NCBI RefSeq assembly: GCF_020171285.1
Contig: NZ_JAIUZI010000005.1
Span: forward strand, 180,423-244,422
DNA from: Seohaeicola saemankumensis
Lineage (GTDB): Bacteria; Pseudomonadota; Alphaproteobacteria; Rhodobacterales; Rhodobacteraceae
Length of the DNA stretch: 64,000 nucleotides
Reading direction: 5' to 3'
A program made the position numbers and the translations under genes. The notes beneath the pieces were generated by a model, which was not told the DNA's origin, made no database searches, and saw nothing but the letters and a program-made list of their open reading frames with translations. Shown here piece by piece: positions 42,495 through 50,708 of the stretch (position 1 is the first letter of the stretch; the number at the start of each line of letters is the position of its first letter).

Positions 42495-43682
42495 ATGGCA
42501 GTGAAAACGGACAAACGAGCGATGGAAATCCGGCAACGTCCCGTGGCCGAGCTGATCCCCTATGCGCGCAATGCCCGGACGCATTCGGAGGCGCAGGTGG
42601 CGCAGATCGCGGGATCGATCCGGGCCTTCGGGTTCAACAACCCGGTGCTGGTGGATGAGGCCAACGGCATCATCGCGGGCCACGGCCGGGTTCTGGCGGC
42701 CTCACAGCTGGGCCTGGGTACGGTCCCCGTCATCGAACTGGGCCATCTCGACGAGACGCAAAAGCGGGCCTACATCCTGGCCGACAACCGGCTGGCCGAA
42801 CAGGCAGGCTGGGACCGGGAGTTGCTCTCGCTGGAACTGGCGGACCTGGACGCGCTGGGGATCGATCTGCCGGGCACGGCGCAATGTGCCGAACAGGTGC
42901 TGTCCTGCAAATACGGGATTCCCACGACCCATTGGGAAGTCGATGCGTGGGCACAGGCAAGAGATGGCCACAGATCGCCGGACATGATCGCAGGAATGTA
43001 TGCCTGCCTTGACATGAGCGCTCTCGATGCCAGGGCTAATCTCCTCCTTCGGGATCATCGGCTCGAGCGTGCTCATCCATTTGTCGCCCGGAGCGACGAT
43101 GCGATTTTCTCGCGGCGCAAGACCCGGCTTATCCGGGCCTGCAACCTGTTCGCCGGCATCCTGCAGATACCGATGCCCACGGTCGGCGAAGATTTCGAAT
43201 GGGTCACGGTGACTGGCAATGATGCGGCGCCCTTCAGCGGGCCGGTGTGGTCAATGGATGTGGAAAAGGACCAGCACTACGTGGCCGATGGTCTCGTAAC
43301 CCACAATTGCTGGTATGCGGTGCGAGGCAAGGGCCACTGGTCGGGGGATCGCACCCAGTCCACCTTGTGGCAGATCCCAAGCCGCGATCAGGACGCGGAG
43401 ACCGTGCACGGCACGCAAAAGCCGGTGGAGTGCATGCGCCGGCCGATGCTGAACAACAGCTGCCCCGGGCAGGCGGTCTACGAGCCGTTCTGCGGGTCGG
43501 GCACCTCGATCATCGCGGCCGAGACCTGTGGGCGCCTCTGCTTTGCGATGGAACTGGACCCGGCCTACGTGGATGTCGCGGTCCAGCGGTGGCAGGCCTT
43601 CACCGGGGAGGCGGCAAGGCTTGCGGGCGAGGGGCGCAGCTACGACGAGGTGGCGGCGGACCGTGCGGAGGTGGCAGCATGA
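42495..43682 (+). CDS. ParB-domain DNA methyltransferase with intein C-terminal remnant, internally deleted
   Basis: 395 aa. Residues 8-125 are a ParB-like nuclease domain (SIRAFGFNNPVLVDE, IIAGHGRVLA). Residues 131-250 match neither extein. Residues 251-271 read VWSMDVEKDQHYVADGLVTH plus Asn271: intein block F and the penultimate His-terminal Asn, followed by Cys272 as the +1 residue of CWYAVRGKGHW, a known part of phage methyltransferases. The C-terminus has motif I YEPFCGSGTS. The catalytic D/N-PP-Y motif and the intein's N-terminal Cys block are missing, so neither methylation nor splicing is expected. 42123-42494 contains no gene I can support. Confidence 0.85.
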   Translation: MAVKTDKRAMEIRQRPVAELIPYARNARTHSEAQVAQIAGSIRAFGFNNPVLVDEANGIIAGHGRVLAASQLGLGTVPVIELGHLDETQKRAYILADNRLAEQAGWDRELLSLELADLDALGIDLPGTAQCAEQVLSCKYGIPTTHWEVDAWAQARDGHRSPDMIAGMYACLDMSALDARANLLLRDHRLERAHPFVARSDDAIFSRRKTRLIRACNLFAGILQIPMPTVGEDFEWVTVTGNDAAPFSGPVWSMDVEKDQHYVADGLVTHNCWYAVRGKGHWSGDRTQSTLWQIPSRDQDAETVHGTQKPVECMRRPMLNNSCPGQAVYEPFCGSGTSIIAAETCGRLCFAMELDPAYVDVAVQRWQAFTGEAARLAGEGRSYDEVAADRAEVAA

Positions 43683-44062
43683 GGCGATACAGCATCATCT
43701 TGACGCCAAAAAGCTGCACGTCCGCGTCTGTCTTCTGCCTTGGTACGCTGGTTGCGCAGGTGGTTGCCATACCGGTGGTCGGCCTCTGGCGCCCGTTTCA
43801 CCTGCAGGCGATGTGGACCGGTTTGGTTCGGACGCTGTCGGTCGCGGTATCGCACCTTCCGGTTTCGGAGGCCGTCAACAGGGTCTCGCGCTGTCTCTTC
43901 CACCTGTCTCTCGCAGCGTCCGCGCTCTTTGGCGGCAAAAAGGCAGGCCACCCCGGGGGGCGGGTCCATCCTTGTGGCTTTGACCCGGGACCGGTGCGGG
44001 CAGGCAAATGTTTTCATGGCCACAATTCGGACCGGGGGTCTGTGCCCGGCCGGGGAGCGTAG
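43679..44062 (+). CDS. Doubtful 127-aa ORF between methyltransferase and terminase
   Basis: The frame starts at ATG 43679, overlapping the methyltransferase stop, and ends four bases before the terminase start. It encodes hydrophobic stretches (LVAQVVAIPVVGLW and HLSLAASALFGG) but also a Gly/Arg-rich tail, and codon use is no better than in the other frames. Phage maps often have a small gene here. I can neither confirm nor exclude it. Confidence 0.3.
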   Translation: MRRYSIILTPKSCTSASVFCLGTLVAQVVAIPVVGLWRPFHLQAMWTGLVRTLSVAVSHLPVSEAVNRVSRCLFHLSLAASALFGGKKAGHPGGRVHPCGFDPGPVRAGKCFHGHNSDRGSVPGRGA

Positions 44063-44065
44063 AGG

Positions 44066-44554
44066 ATGGCGCCGCGAGGTCCGAAGACAAAGCCGACACA
44101 GCTCAAGGTGCTTGCCGGGACCGCCCGCAAGCATCGCCTCAACGAGAACGAGCCGCGGCCGGAGGTTGCCGAGCCGGACCCTCCGGAGCATCTGGACGGA
44201 ACAGCGCGTGCAGAATGGGAGCGGGTGATCGGGCAGATGGTGCGGCTGGGGATCATGTCCGATCTCGACCGGGCGCCGCTGGCGGCCTACTGCCAGGCCT
44301 ACGGGCGATGGGTTGCCGCGGAGGCGGCCCTGGCCCGGATGGCGGCCAGGGACCCGCTGACCGGCGGGCTCATGATCCGCACGACGTCGGGCAACGCGAT
44401 CCAGAACCCTTTGGTGGGGGCCGCCAACAAGGCGATGGCGGACATGGTGCGCTACGCGGCAGAGTTCGGCCTGACACCTTCATCGCGCACGCAGGTGGCA
44501 ACACTTGGCGATACCGGCCCGGAGAATCCCTTCGCGGTGTTCACGACAGGTTAG
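44066..44554 (+). CDS. P27-family phage terminase small subunit, copy 1
   Basis: 162 aa. It opens with the usual MAPRGPKTKPTQLKVLAGTA and has AEWERVIGQMVRLGIMSDLD and AAYCQAYGRWVAAE, the P27 pattern. Small terminase subunits recognise phage DNA and recruit the large subunit for packaging. The large subunit should follow but instead a second small-subunit gene comes nine bases later, so the packaging module is incomplete. Confidence 0.88.
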   Translation: MAPRGPKTKPTQLKVLAGTARKHRLNENEPRPEVAEPDPPEHLDGTARAEWERVIGQMVRLGIMSDLDRAPLAAYCQAYGRWVAAEAALARMAARDPLTGGLMIRTTSGNAIQNPLVGAANKAMADMVRYAAEFGLTPSSRTQVATLGDTGPENPFAVFTTG

Positions 44555-44563
44555 GAGACCGTC

Positions 44564-45100
44564 ATGCGCGGACGCAAACCCCTTGCGAAGCCTGGAACGC
44601 TGAAGAACACGACACTCGACGCGTTGCCCCGCTGCCCGGCGCATCTCTCCACCGTCGCCCGCAAGGAATGGCGACGACTGGCAACACCGCTGCACGAGGC
44701 GGGCATCCTGACGCTGGCAGATCGCACAGCGCTGGCGGCCTATTGCCAGGCCTATGCACGCTGGGTCGAGGCCGAGGAGCGATTGGCCGAAACACCGATG
44801 CTGATCCGGACACCATCGGGTTATGCCCAACAATCGCCCTGGCTGACGGTGGCCAACAAGCAGATCGACCTGATGGGGCGCTACATGGCGGAACTGGGGC
44901 TCACGCCGGTGGCGCGCACGCGGTTGCCTGCTTCCGAGGCGGCGGCGAAGGAACCGCTGACGGTGGTGCGGGTGATGTTCCGCACCGACGAGCAGGTTCC
45001 GAACGATCAGGACAGCGACGTCATCGACGCAGAGTTCGACCGGGAGACGGACGCGGAGCAACAGGGCAGGGGATTGCAGGTGACCCGGACACGCGCGTGA
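44564..45100 (+). CDS. P27-family phage terminase small subunit, copy 2
   Basis: 178 aa, paralogous to the gene before it (KEWRRLATPLHEAGILTLAD, AAYCQAYARWVEAEE). It has a 40-residue acidic C-terminal tail (FRTDEQVPNDQDSDVIDAEF) absent from copy 1. The same tail is duplicated in a fragment at 47689-47870. Two small subunits in tandem without a large one suggest remnants of different phages brought together. Confidence 0.86.
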   Translation: MRGRKPLAKPGTLKNTTLDALPRCPAHLSTVARKEWRRLATPLHEAGILTLADRTALAAYCQAYARWVEAEERLAETPMLIRTPSGYAQQSPWLTVANKQIDLMGRYMAELGLTPVARTRLPASEAAAKEPLTVVRVMFRTDEQVPNDQDSDVIDAEFDRETDAEQQGRGLQVTRTRA

Positions 45101-45138
45101 TGGCGGGCCGTTATTCGCTACGTGCCTAGCCGGTTCCG

Positions 45139-45180
45139 ATGTACACACCTGCGCAACCAACGTTGCGCAGGTGTGTACAT
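45139..45180 (+). repeat. Perfect 19-bp inverted repeat at recombinase start
   Basis: 45139-45157 and 45162-45180 are exact reverse complements (ATGTACACACCTGCGCAAC) with a CAAC loop. The last two bases of the right arm are the first two of the recombinase ATG at 45179. It could be a crossover or operator site for the recombinase, or an RNA hairpin hiding the start codon. Confidence 0.75.
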
Positions 45181-45886
45181 GGTCAGCGAGATTGCCTCAT
45201 CCCTCCGACTGGTGGCCTACGAACGGGTCTCGACGATCCGGCAAGGCCGCTCGGGCCTGGGTTTGGAAGCGCAGCGTCGGGCGATCGAGGATTTCGCATT
45301 TGCACGCGAGGCGGAGGTGATCGACCGGTTCACCGAAGTTGAAAGCGGCAGCCGCACGGACCGGCCCGAACTGCGGCGGGCGCTGGATCTGGCGCGGCTG
45401 ACCGGAGCCACGCTTGTGATTGCCAAGCTGGACCGGCTGTCCCGCAACGCCGCCTTCCTGCTGACCCTGCGCGACAGCGGGGTCCGGTTTCTGGCCGTGG
45501 ACATGCCCGAGGCCAATGACCTGACGGTTGGTATCATGGCGCTGGTGGCTCAGCAGGAACGGGAGGCGATCTCGAAGCGCACCCGGGAAGCCCTGGCGGC
45601 TGCAAAGGCGCGCGGTGTGAAACTCGGCAACCCCAACGGAGCGGCCGCGCTCAGGCGGGCAGGCAAGGGAGGTGCCGCGCTTCGTTCCACAGTGTCCGCA
45701 AATGCGGATGATTTCGCGCGAGGTCTTGCGCCCATCATCGCCGCCATTCAGTCCGACGGACACACCACCCTGCGCGCCATCGCCTCTGAACTGAACCGGC
45801 GCGGCATCCTCACCCGGCAAGGTGGGACGTGGCATGTGTCAAACGTTCGGAACCTGACGAAGCGGCTGGATGATCATCAGAGTTGA
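45179..45886 (+). CDS. Resolvase/invertase-type serine recombinase
   Basis: 235 aa from ATG 45179. The N-terminal domain has YERVSTIRQG with the nucleophilic Ser, and VIAKLDRLSRNAAF follows; the C-terminal third includes a helix-turn-helix (TTLRAIASELNRRGILTRQG). The size fits small resolvases of transposons and phages rather than the large integrase at 13114. A perfect inverted repeat overlaps its start, a likely site of action or control. Its own mobile element is not evident in the neighbourhood. Confidence 0.88.
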   Translation: MVSEIASSLRLVAYERVSTIRQGRSGLGLEAQRRAIEDFAFAREAEVIDRFTEVESGSRTDRPELRRALDLARLTGATLVIAKLDRLSRNAAFLLTLRDSGVRFLAVDMPEANDLTVGIMALVAQQEREAISKRTREALAAAKARGVKLGNPNGAAALRRAGKGGAALRSTVSANADDFARGLAPIIAAIQSDGHTTLRAIASELNRRGILTRQGGTWHVSNVRNLTKRLDDHQS

Positions 45887-45901
45887 TGCGGAGCTGGTAG
45901 G

Positions 45902-46699
45902 TCATTGCGAAACCTTGCCGTCCGCGTCCCGCCTTACGGACACGCTCTGCGCAAGAAGGGTCGCTTCGTCTTCGGTCTCCATGAATGGCGCGTCGAATGC
46001 GTCCCGGCCGACGCCGATCAGTACCATTTCGGCAGCGGTGCACATGCCGGTTGCGTCCACGAAACGCCAGTCACCATCGAGCCAGACCTGTGCCACAGCG
46101 TGGAAATCCGGCGGATCAACGCCCAGGCCATACACGGATGCATAGCGTGCCGGAATACCTGCCGCCCGCGACAAAGCACAGACGAGATGGGCGAAGTCCC
46201 GGCAAACCCCTTCGCGCCGCGCGAAAGTATCGACCACCGTGGTTTGCGTGTCCGACGTCGCCTCCAGATAAAGGATTTCCCGCGCGACCCAGTCGCGGAT
46301 GGCCGCGATTTTTGCACCGCCCTCGAGGCCGCTGAACCGGTTCGTCACGAAACTGGAAAACTCGTCGGACTGGCAGAACCGTGACGGTCGCAGGTAGGTA
46401 AATGCCGATGCAGGCAGCGCGTGTACGGGCTCTGCCACAAGGTCCTCCAGCGGGATATCATCCCGGGTTACTTCCACCTCGGCGCAATATTGCAGGTTGA
46501 GTTCTTGTTCCTCAAGATGCGCCCAGATCCTTGTGCCGACGCCGCTTTCCCCCTCGATCCGATGCAGCGAGGCGCCTTTGATTTCGAGGTGATCTGCGAT
46601 CAGTGTCTGTCCCGTGCTGCTCGCGGCCTCGATCGCCAGCATAACGGTACGGGACGGTCCGATGCCGTATGTCATGTCCAAATCTATGGTGAGATACAT
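45902..46699 (-). CDS. Transglutaminase-like cysteine protease family protein
   Basis: 265 aa. The catalytic triad is visible as Cys166 in REGVCRDFAHL, His200 in DFHAVAQVWL and Asp215 in FVDAT. No signal peptide, so probably cytosolic. The N-terminal 100 residues are a beta-rich domain found in bacterial transglutaminase-like proteins. The natural substrate is unknown; related proteins act as peptidases or cross-linkers. It is an ordinary chromosomal type of gene between two phage fragments. Confidence 0.87.
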   Translation of the reverse strand: MYLTIDLDMTYGIGPSRTVMLAIEAASSTGQTLIADHLEIKGASLHRIEGESGVGTRIWAHLEEQELNLQYCAEVEVTRDDIPLEDLVAEPVHALPASAFTYLRPSRFCQSDEFSSFVTNRFSGLEGGAKIAAIRDWVAREILYLEATSDTQTTVVDTFARREGVCRDFAHLVCALSRAAGIPARYASVYGLGVDPPDFHAVAQVWLDGDWRFVDATGMCTAAEMVLIGVGRDAFDAPFMETEDEATLLAQSVSVRRDADGKVSQ

Positions 46700-46777
46700 G
46701 GCCGATCCGATCCTTGGTCACTTCAAGGCTATTGGCTCGCACAAACGACGACAACTACGTAAGCGAAACCGCTGATC

Positions 46778-47281
46778 GTGCGCTCGGCCTATCGCCGCCC
46801 CGAGCACAACAAGGCGGTCGGCGGGGCAACGCGGTCCAAGCACATGGACGGGGCGGCGTTTGATATTGCCATGACCAACCACGACCCAGTGGCGTTCGAG
46901 GCGGCAGCCCGAGAGGTCGGGTTCCTCGGGTTCGGTTTCTATCCGCGCTCGGGGTTTATGCACATCGACCTCGGCCCTGCTCGCCAGTGGGGTGAGCCGT
47001 TCCTAGCGCGATCGGTACCCTTCGCGGCCGAAACCTCGCCTGCGCGCGAGGTTCTGACACAGAGCCGGACCATGAAGGGCGGCGGAGCCGCTGGCGTCGC
47101 GACGCTGGGTGCGGCGGGCGTAGAGGTGGCGCAGGAGGTTTTGGCCGAGACGCAGGATGCGGTTCTGCCTTTGGTGCCCTATCTCGATACGTTACGCTGG
47201 GTGTTCATCGTCGTCGCCCTGGGCGGAATCGCGGTCACGATCTATGCGCGCTTGGATGACTGGAAATGGGGGCGGCTGTGA
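46778..47281 (+). CDS. Phage M15 peptidase (endolysin-like), N-terminally truncated
   Basis: 167 aa. RSAYRRPEHNKAVGG and SKHMDGAAFDIAM contain the zinc-site His and Asp of M15 D,D-carboxypeptidases, and GFMHIDLGP supplies the second His. Family members have about 60 more residues at the N-terminus; here the sequence joins transglutaminase upstream DNA near 46770. A C-terminal transmembrane helix (RWVFIVVALGGIAVTIYARL) follows a Gly-rich linker. It is probably an inactive prophage lysis gene, coupled to the spanin gene by GTGA. Confidence 0.78.
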   Translation: MRSAYRRPEHNKAVGGATRSKHMDGAAFDIAMTNHDPVAFEAAAREVGFLGFGFYPRSGFMHIDLGPARQWGEPFLARSVPFAAETSPAREVLTQSRTMKGGGAAGVATLGAAGVEVAQEVLAETQDAVLPLVPYLDTLRWVFIVVALGGIAVTIYARLDDWKWGRL

Positions 47282-47538
47282 TCGGCGGCGGGTTTTTCGC
47301 CGCGCGCGCCGGATCGGTATGGGGTCGGACCGCCGTCCGCTACGGCGTCACCGCCCTCGCAATCCTTCTGTTTCTGCTGACCCTGCGCCGCTCCGGTGAG
47401 CGTGTCGGGCGTCTGGCCGAACGGCTCGAGATCATGGAGAAAACCAATATTGCACAACGCCGTATGTTGGAGGCGGCGGCGCGTCGGCCTTCTTCTCGCG
47501 ACGATCTGGCTGAGCGGTTGCGCAACGGGCGCTTCTGA
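47278..47538 (+). CDS. Inner-spanin (Rz-like) protein
   Basis: 86 aa from GTG 47278, overlapping the M15 stop; an in-frame ATG at 47266 is an alternative. One transmembrane segment (about 24-42, ALAILLFLLTLRRS) is followed by a helical, charged periplasmic domain with LAERLEIMEK and RRMLEAAARRP. A different frame within its 3' end encodes a lipoprotein, which is the embedded Rz/Rz1 arrangement. A truncated relative is at 14778. Confidence 0.68.
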   Translation: MIGGGFFAARAGSVWGRTAVRYGVTALAILLFLLTLRRSGERVGRLAERLEIMEKTNIAQRRMLEAAARRPSSRDDLAERLRNGRF

Positions 47539-47725
47539 CCTCGCTGGCTTCGGAGCGTGTCCGCCAGTCGCTGAATACAGCCGAGAGTTCCAGACGCAAG
47601 CGGCCGAGGAAATGGCTATGCTTCCGGAGGGATCGGTGATCGCGGAGATGCTGGCAGACTACGCTGTAATGCGGGAGCAGGCGCGCGCATGCCGGAGACC
47701 GAGGCGGCCGCGAAGGAACAGTTGA
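47450..47725 (+). CDS. Rz1-like outer-spanin lipoprotein, copy B, start codon lost
   Basis: Aligned with copy A at 14831, the start position is ATA (47447) rather than ATG, so a TTG at 47450 is the first plausible start. Lipobox LSGC and GACPPVAEYSREFQTQAAEE are retained. After about residue 78 the frame enters DNA copied from terminase subunit 2 and runs on to a late stop. The loss of the start and the altered tail suggest decay. Confidence 0.5.
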   Translation: MHNAVCWRRRRVGLLLATIWLSGCATGASDLAGFGACPPVAEYSREFQTQAAEEMAMLPEGSVIAEMLADYAVMREQARACRRPRRPRRNS

Positions 47726-47870
47726 CGGTGGTACGGGTTATGTTCCGCACCGACGAGCAGGATCCAAATGATCAAGACGGCGACGTCATCGACGCAGAGT
47801 TCGAGCGGGAGACGGACACGGAGCAACAGGGCAGGGGGCTGCAGGTGACCGGGACCTACTACAACTGGCG
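47689..47870 (+). pseudogene. Fragment of terminase small subunit 3' end
   Basis: Bases 47692-47854 repeat 44931-45092 closely, encoding VVRVMFRTDEQDPNDQDGDV and AEFERETDTEQQGRGLQVTG. The upstream part of the gene is missing and the stop is replaced by read-on sequence. It is a scar of recombination within the prophage. Confidence 0.7.
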
Positions 47871-47933
47871 GCGTCGGTTCGACGACACTTCCCGCTTTCT
47901 GGAGGCCCATTTGGGAAGTCCACATGCAAAAGT

Positions 47934-49061
47934 CTATTTCGATTGTGGCGCCGCCTCAATTGTCTGGGTCGGATAAGCCAGTGCCGTGCCGGCCTCATTC
48001 ACCGCGGATAGAATTCGGAAGGTCAGCCGTTCGCTAACCTCAAGATAGTCACGGAAAGCGCCAGTCCTCGTGCGGCCATAGAACAGGATTTCGATCGCAT
48101 GCGCGCTCAGACCGCTGACACGGACATACATCGGGGCGTCCTCCGAGGTGTCGAAATCGCCAGACTCGCGCAAGTGTCGTTCCAGCAGGTCTCGGACATT
48201 CGCGACCTGCGCCTGATTGGCGGACAGAACCAGGCCGATCGTCACCATCACTCGTCGGTGTTCCATCCTCGAACGGTTTAGAACAACCCCATTGGACAAC
48301 TCCGCGTTGGGAACATAGCGGGGGATCTGGTCATAGCCGACGATCAGCGTCGACCGCAGGTCGACACGTTTTATCACTCCGGTGACCAACCCTTCGACGT
48401 GCACGGCATCGCCGGGCACAAAGCGTTCTTCGCTGGCATTTGTCATTCCCGCAATCAAGTTCCGGACCAGATCCTGCAGCGCGATGGCTAGTCCGGCGCC
48501 CAAAACGCCAACGCCGGTCAGCGCACCTGAGATATCGATCTCCCAAACTCGAAGCAGCGCGGTGATACCAAACAATAGCACCGCGAATTCCGTCACCCTT
48601 ACAGTCCAGTCCCTGCCAAGCCTAAGGTGAGCGCCGACGCCCTCTCCCCGCAGGATGGATACAAAGGCAGAAGCCAACCTATACCACGCGGAAAACACCG
48701 CGATCACAGCAACCGATGCAAGCAACCGAACCAGGAAATGGCGCAGTAAGTCCGGTGGATTTAGCACGTCAGTTGCGACGTATAGAACCAAGGTCACCAG
48801 AAGTACTTGGGTGGGTTCGGCCAGTTTGTCGCGAACCTCCTTCGACAGATCCGCGGCTAGTTTGTTGAGAATGAAGGATAGCCCGGACAGCAGGATGCTC
48901 GCCAAAGGCCGTCGAGCCACGTATGTCAAAGCAACGGCAAACACAGCCAGTGCGACAACCTCGAGTTCGAAAGTCGATGTCCAGCGCTCCAACTCCCGGC
49001 CTACAGCTATGGGGTCGAACTCGGGCGATGTCGCGGCCGCTTCCGAAATCTCCTCGCTCAT
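47934..49061 (-). CDS. Mechanosensitive ion channel, MscS family
   Basis: 375 aa. Four or more transmembrane segments in the N-terminal 200 residues precede the pore helix and beta domain (GALTGVGVLGAGLAIALQDL and NLIAGMTNASEERFVPGDAV), the MscS signature. The C-terminal cytosolic domain follows. MscS channels open under membrane tension to release solutes on osmotic downshift. It adjoins prophage debris on one side and the stress-gene region on the other. Confidence 0.9.
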   Translation of the reverse strand: MSEEISEAAATSPEFDPIAVGRELERWTSTFELEVVALAVFAVALTYVARRPLASILLSGLSFILNKLAADLSKEVRDKLAEPTQVLLVTLVLYVATDVLNPPDLLRHFLVRLLASVAVIAVFSAWYRLASAFVSILRGEGVGAHLRLGRDWTVRVTEFAVLLFGITALLRVWEIDISGALTGVGVLGAGLAIALQDLVRNLIAGMTNASEERFVPGDAVHVEGLVTGVIKRVDLRSTLIVGYDQIPRYVPNAELSNGVVLNRSRMEHRRVMVTIGLVLSANQAQVANVRDLLERHLRESGDFDTSEDAPMYVRVSGLSAHAIEILFYGRTRTGAFRDYLEVSERLTFRILSAVNEAGTALAYPTQTIEAAPQSK

Positions 49062-49320
49062 GCAGTTCTGCCTCCCGTAGGTTCAATCCTCTGTAGGCCC
49101 CGCAATCGGCCTCTTGCCGACCCAAGCCATACCTCAACCGGCAGAGTTGCAGCAAGGAATGCACAACGTCCGTCAAAAATGACAGCAATGGAACAATTTG
49201 AGGTTACATCGCCCGACCGATCACGAGGACATGAACCGCTGTCCAGACAGCCTTGCATTGCCGAAAAGCGAGCTGCCGGGACATCTCAGCCATAGGTATG
49301 TCAACTCGAACTGCCGTTCC

Positions 49321-50367
49321 CTAGGTCCGCCGCGAAGCAAATTCCGAAGGCGCCATCCCCTCCCACCGCGAGAAGGCTTCAGAAAAGCTTTGCCTATGTT
49401 CAAATCCGAGCAAGTCGCTGGTCTCGGAGATTGATCGGCCAGCCGCCAGTTCCAATCGTGCCTTGCGATGCAGGGCTGCATCCCTCAGATCACTGAACCT
49501 GATATGGCGCTCTTTCAGCTTGAGCTGCAGGGTCCGCGGGTGGAAGTCGAGAATGTATGCGGCTTCAGCCAAAGAAACCGGCCGGAAGCACGCATCAATC
49601 GCCGCCTCATTCAGTCCCTTTACTGTGGAATACACGTCGGTTCCCTGCGGCCTTTGGCGCTGAATCCTGTCAAGAAAAAGGGTCAAGACAGAATGCAAAT
49701 CTGGGTCAGATGTCGTTAGTGGGTACTTCAGAATGGCTTCATTGAATTCAGCGACGCACTCGCTTCCATTTGCAATTCTCGTTGCGAATGAAAAAACATG
49801 TTCGTGAGATGTCGAACCTCCCGGATAGAAGAGTTGAAGGTCGGCATCATCTACTTTGACGGACAGCTTGATGAGGTAACACAGCAAGGCGCAAAAATAC
49901 TGCACAAGCTGTTTGTCGGCGGCGTCTCCACTTGTCGACGATTCCAAACGGATCCGAAATCGGCGCCGTGTCATGTGGAATTGCAACTGCATACCACCAT
50001 AAAAGTAAGGCATATGCTGCTTTGCACAGGCAAGCGCAGTCCAAAGTGTGTCAGCATGAACACACGCTTTTCCATAGAGGCCCAATGACGGCAGTTCCGG
50101 CGTCATACCCGCGCGGACAAAGAGATTGTTTTCGTTGTCGAACCGGCTAAGTCTTTCCAGCGTTTCCAAAAAAACACCCTGTGCAAGGTGGTCTTCTGCA
50201 AACGAATTGCCAGACGTTTGGCCAAGGTATCTCTTGATCCCCGCCGCGTCACGCGGACGCGTCAACGCCAAGAGTTGCAGGGGCGCGCGCACCGCCGCGA
50301 GCCTCGGACCGATGGGAAGCGGCCAGGTTCCGGGTTGTTCCAACAGGTTTTTCGCGTTCACCGACAT
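49321..50367 (-). CDS. AraC-family transcriptional regulator A
   Basis: 348 aa from ATG 50367. The N-terminal 190 residues resemble the Arabinose_bd domain of OruR/ArgR-type AraC regulators. The C-terminal two helix-turn-helix motifs are AEAAYILDFHPRTLQLKLKE and TSDLLGFEHRQSFSEAFSRW. Ligand unknown. It is read away from a DUF1269-type gene 342 bases upstream, which it may control. A second regulator of this class lies at 61234. Confidence 0.9.
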   Translation of the reverse strand: MSVNAKNLLEQPGTWPLPIGPRLAAVRAPLQLLALTRPRDAAGIKRYLGQTSGNSFAEDHLAQGVFLETLERLSRFDNENNLFVRAGMTPELPSLGLYGKACVHADTLWTALACAKQHMPYFYGGMQLQFHMTRRRFRIRLESSTSGDAADKQLVQYFCALLCYLIKLSVKVDDADLQLFYPGGSTSHEHVFSFATRIANGSECVAEFNEAILKYPLTTSDPDLHSVLTLFLDRIQRQRPQGTDVYSTVKGLNEAAIDACFRPVSLAEAAYILDFHPRTLQLKLKERHIRFSDLRDAALHRKARLELAAGRSISETSDLLGFEHRQSFSEAFSRWEGMAPSEFASRRT

Positions 50368-50436
50368 AACCGTCTCACAGCCAAGGTAGTTTACTGAAGA
50401 ATCGCACGCTTTTCCCAGTTTTTGAAAACTTAGAGC

Positions 50437-50661
50437 ATGATCATGTCGTCTCAACACCTGCAACCAGAGCCATTGCTGCCCAATAGATGGGCATCGGCCA
50501 TGCTTCGTACGTTTTGGACTGGCACCTCGGCGAAGATCACCTGCCGCAACAACACCGTGTTCAACCTTTTCGACGAGCCGCCGTATTTGGTCGCAAAGCG
50601 AGGCATCGGTGTGCCGGAATGGTGGGCCTACTACGTCCACAACATGCCGCTTCTCAGATAG
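50437..50661 (+). CDS. Small ORF of uncertain status
   Basis: 74 aa, with third-position GC bias typical of genes here. NTVFNLFDEPPYLVAKRGIG and EWWAYYVHNMPLL look protein-like, but I recognise no family. It lies in the 341-bp gap (50368-50708) between the AraC gene and the DUF1269-type gene, and could be a degraded gene remnant. Nothing else is visible in the gap. Confidence 0.35.
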   Translation: MIMSSQHLQPEPLLPNRWASAMLRTFWTGTSAKITCRNNTVFNLFDEPPYLVAKRGIGVPEWWAYYVHNMPLLR

Positions 50662-50708
50662 CCGGTTGATCTGGCTTGCCAACTTCAACTTTCAATGGAG
50701 ACACACAA

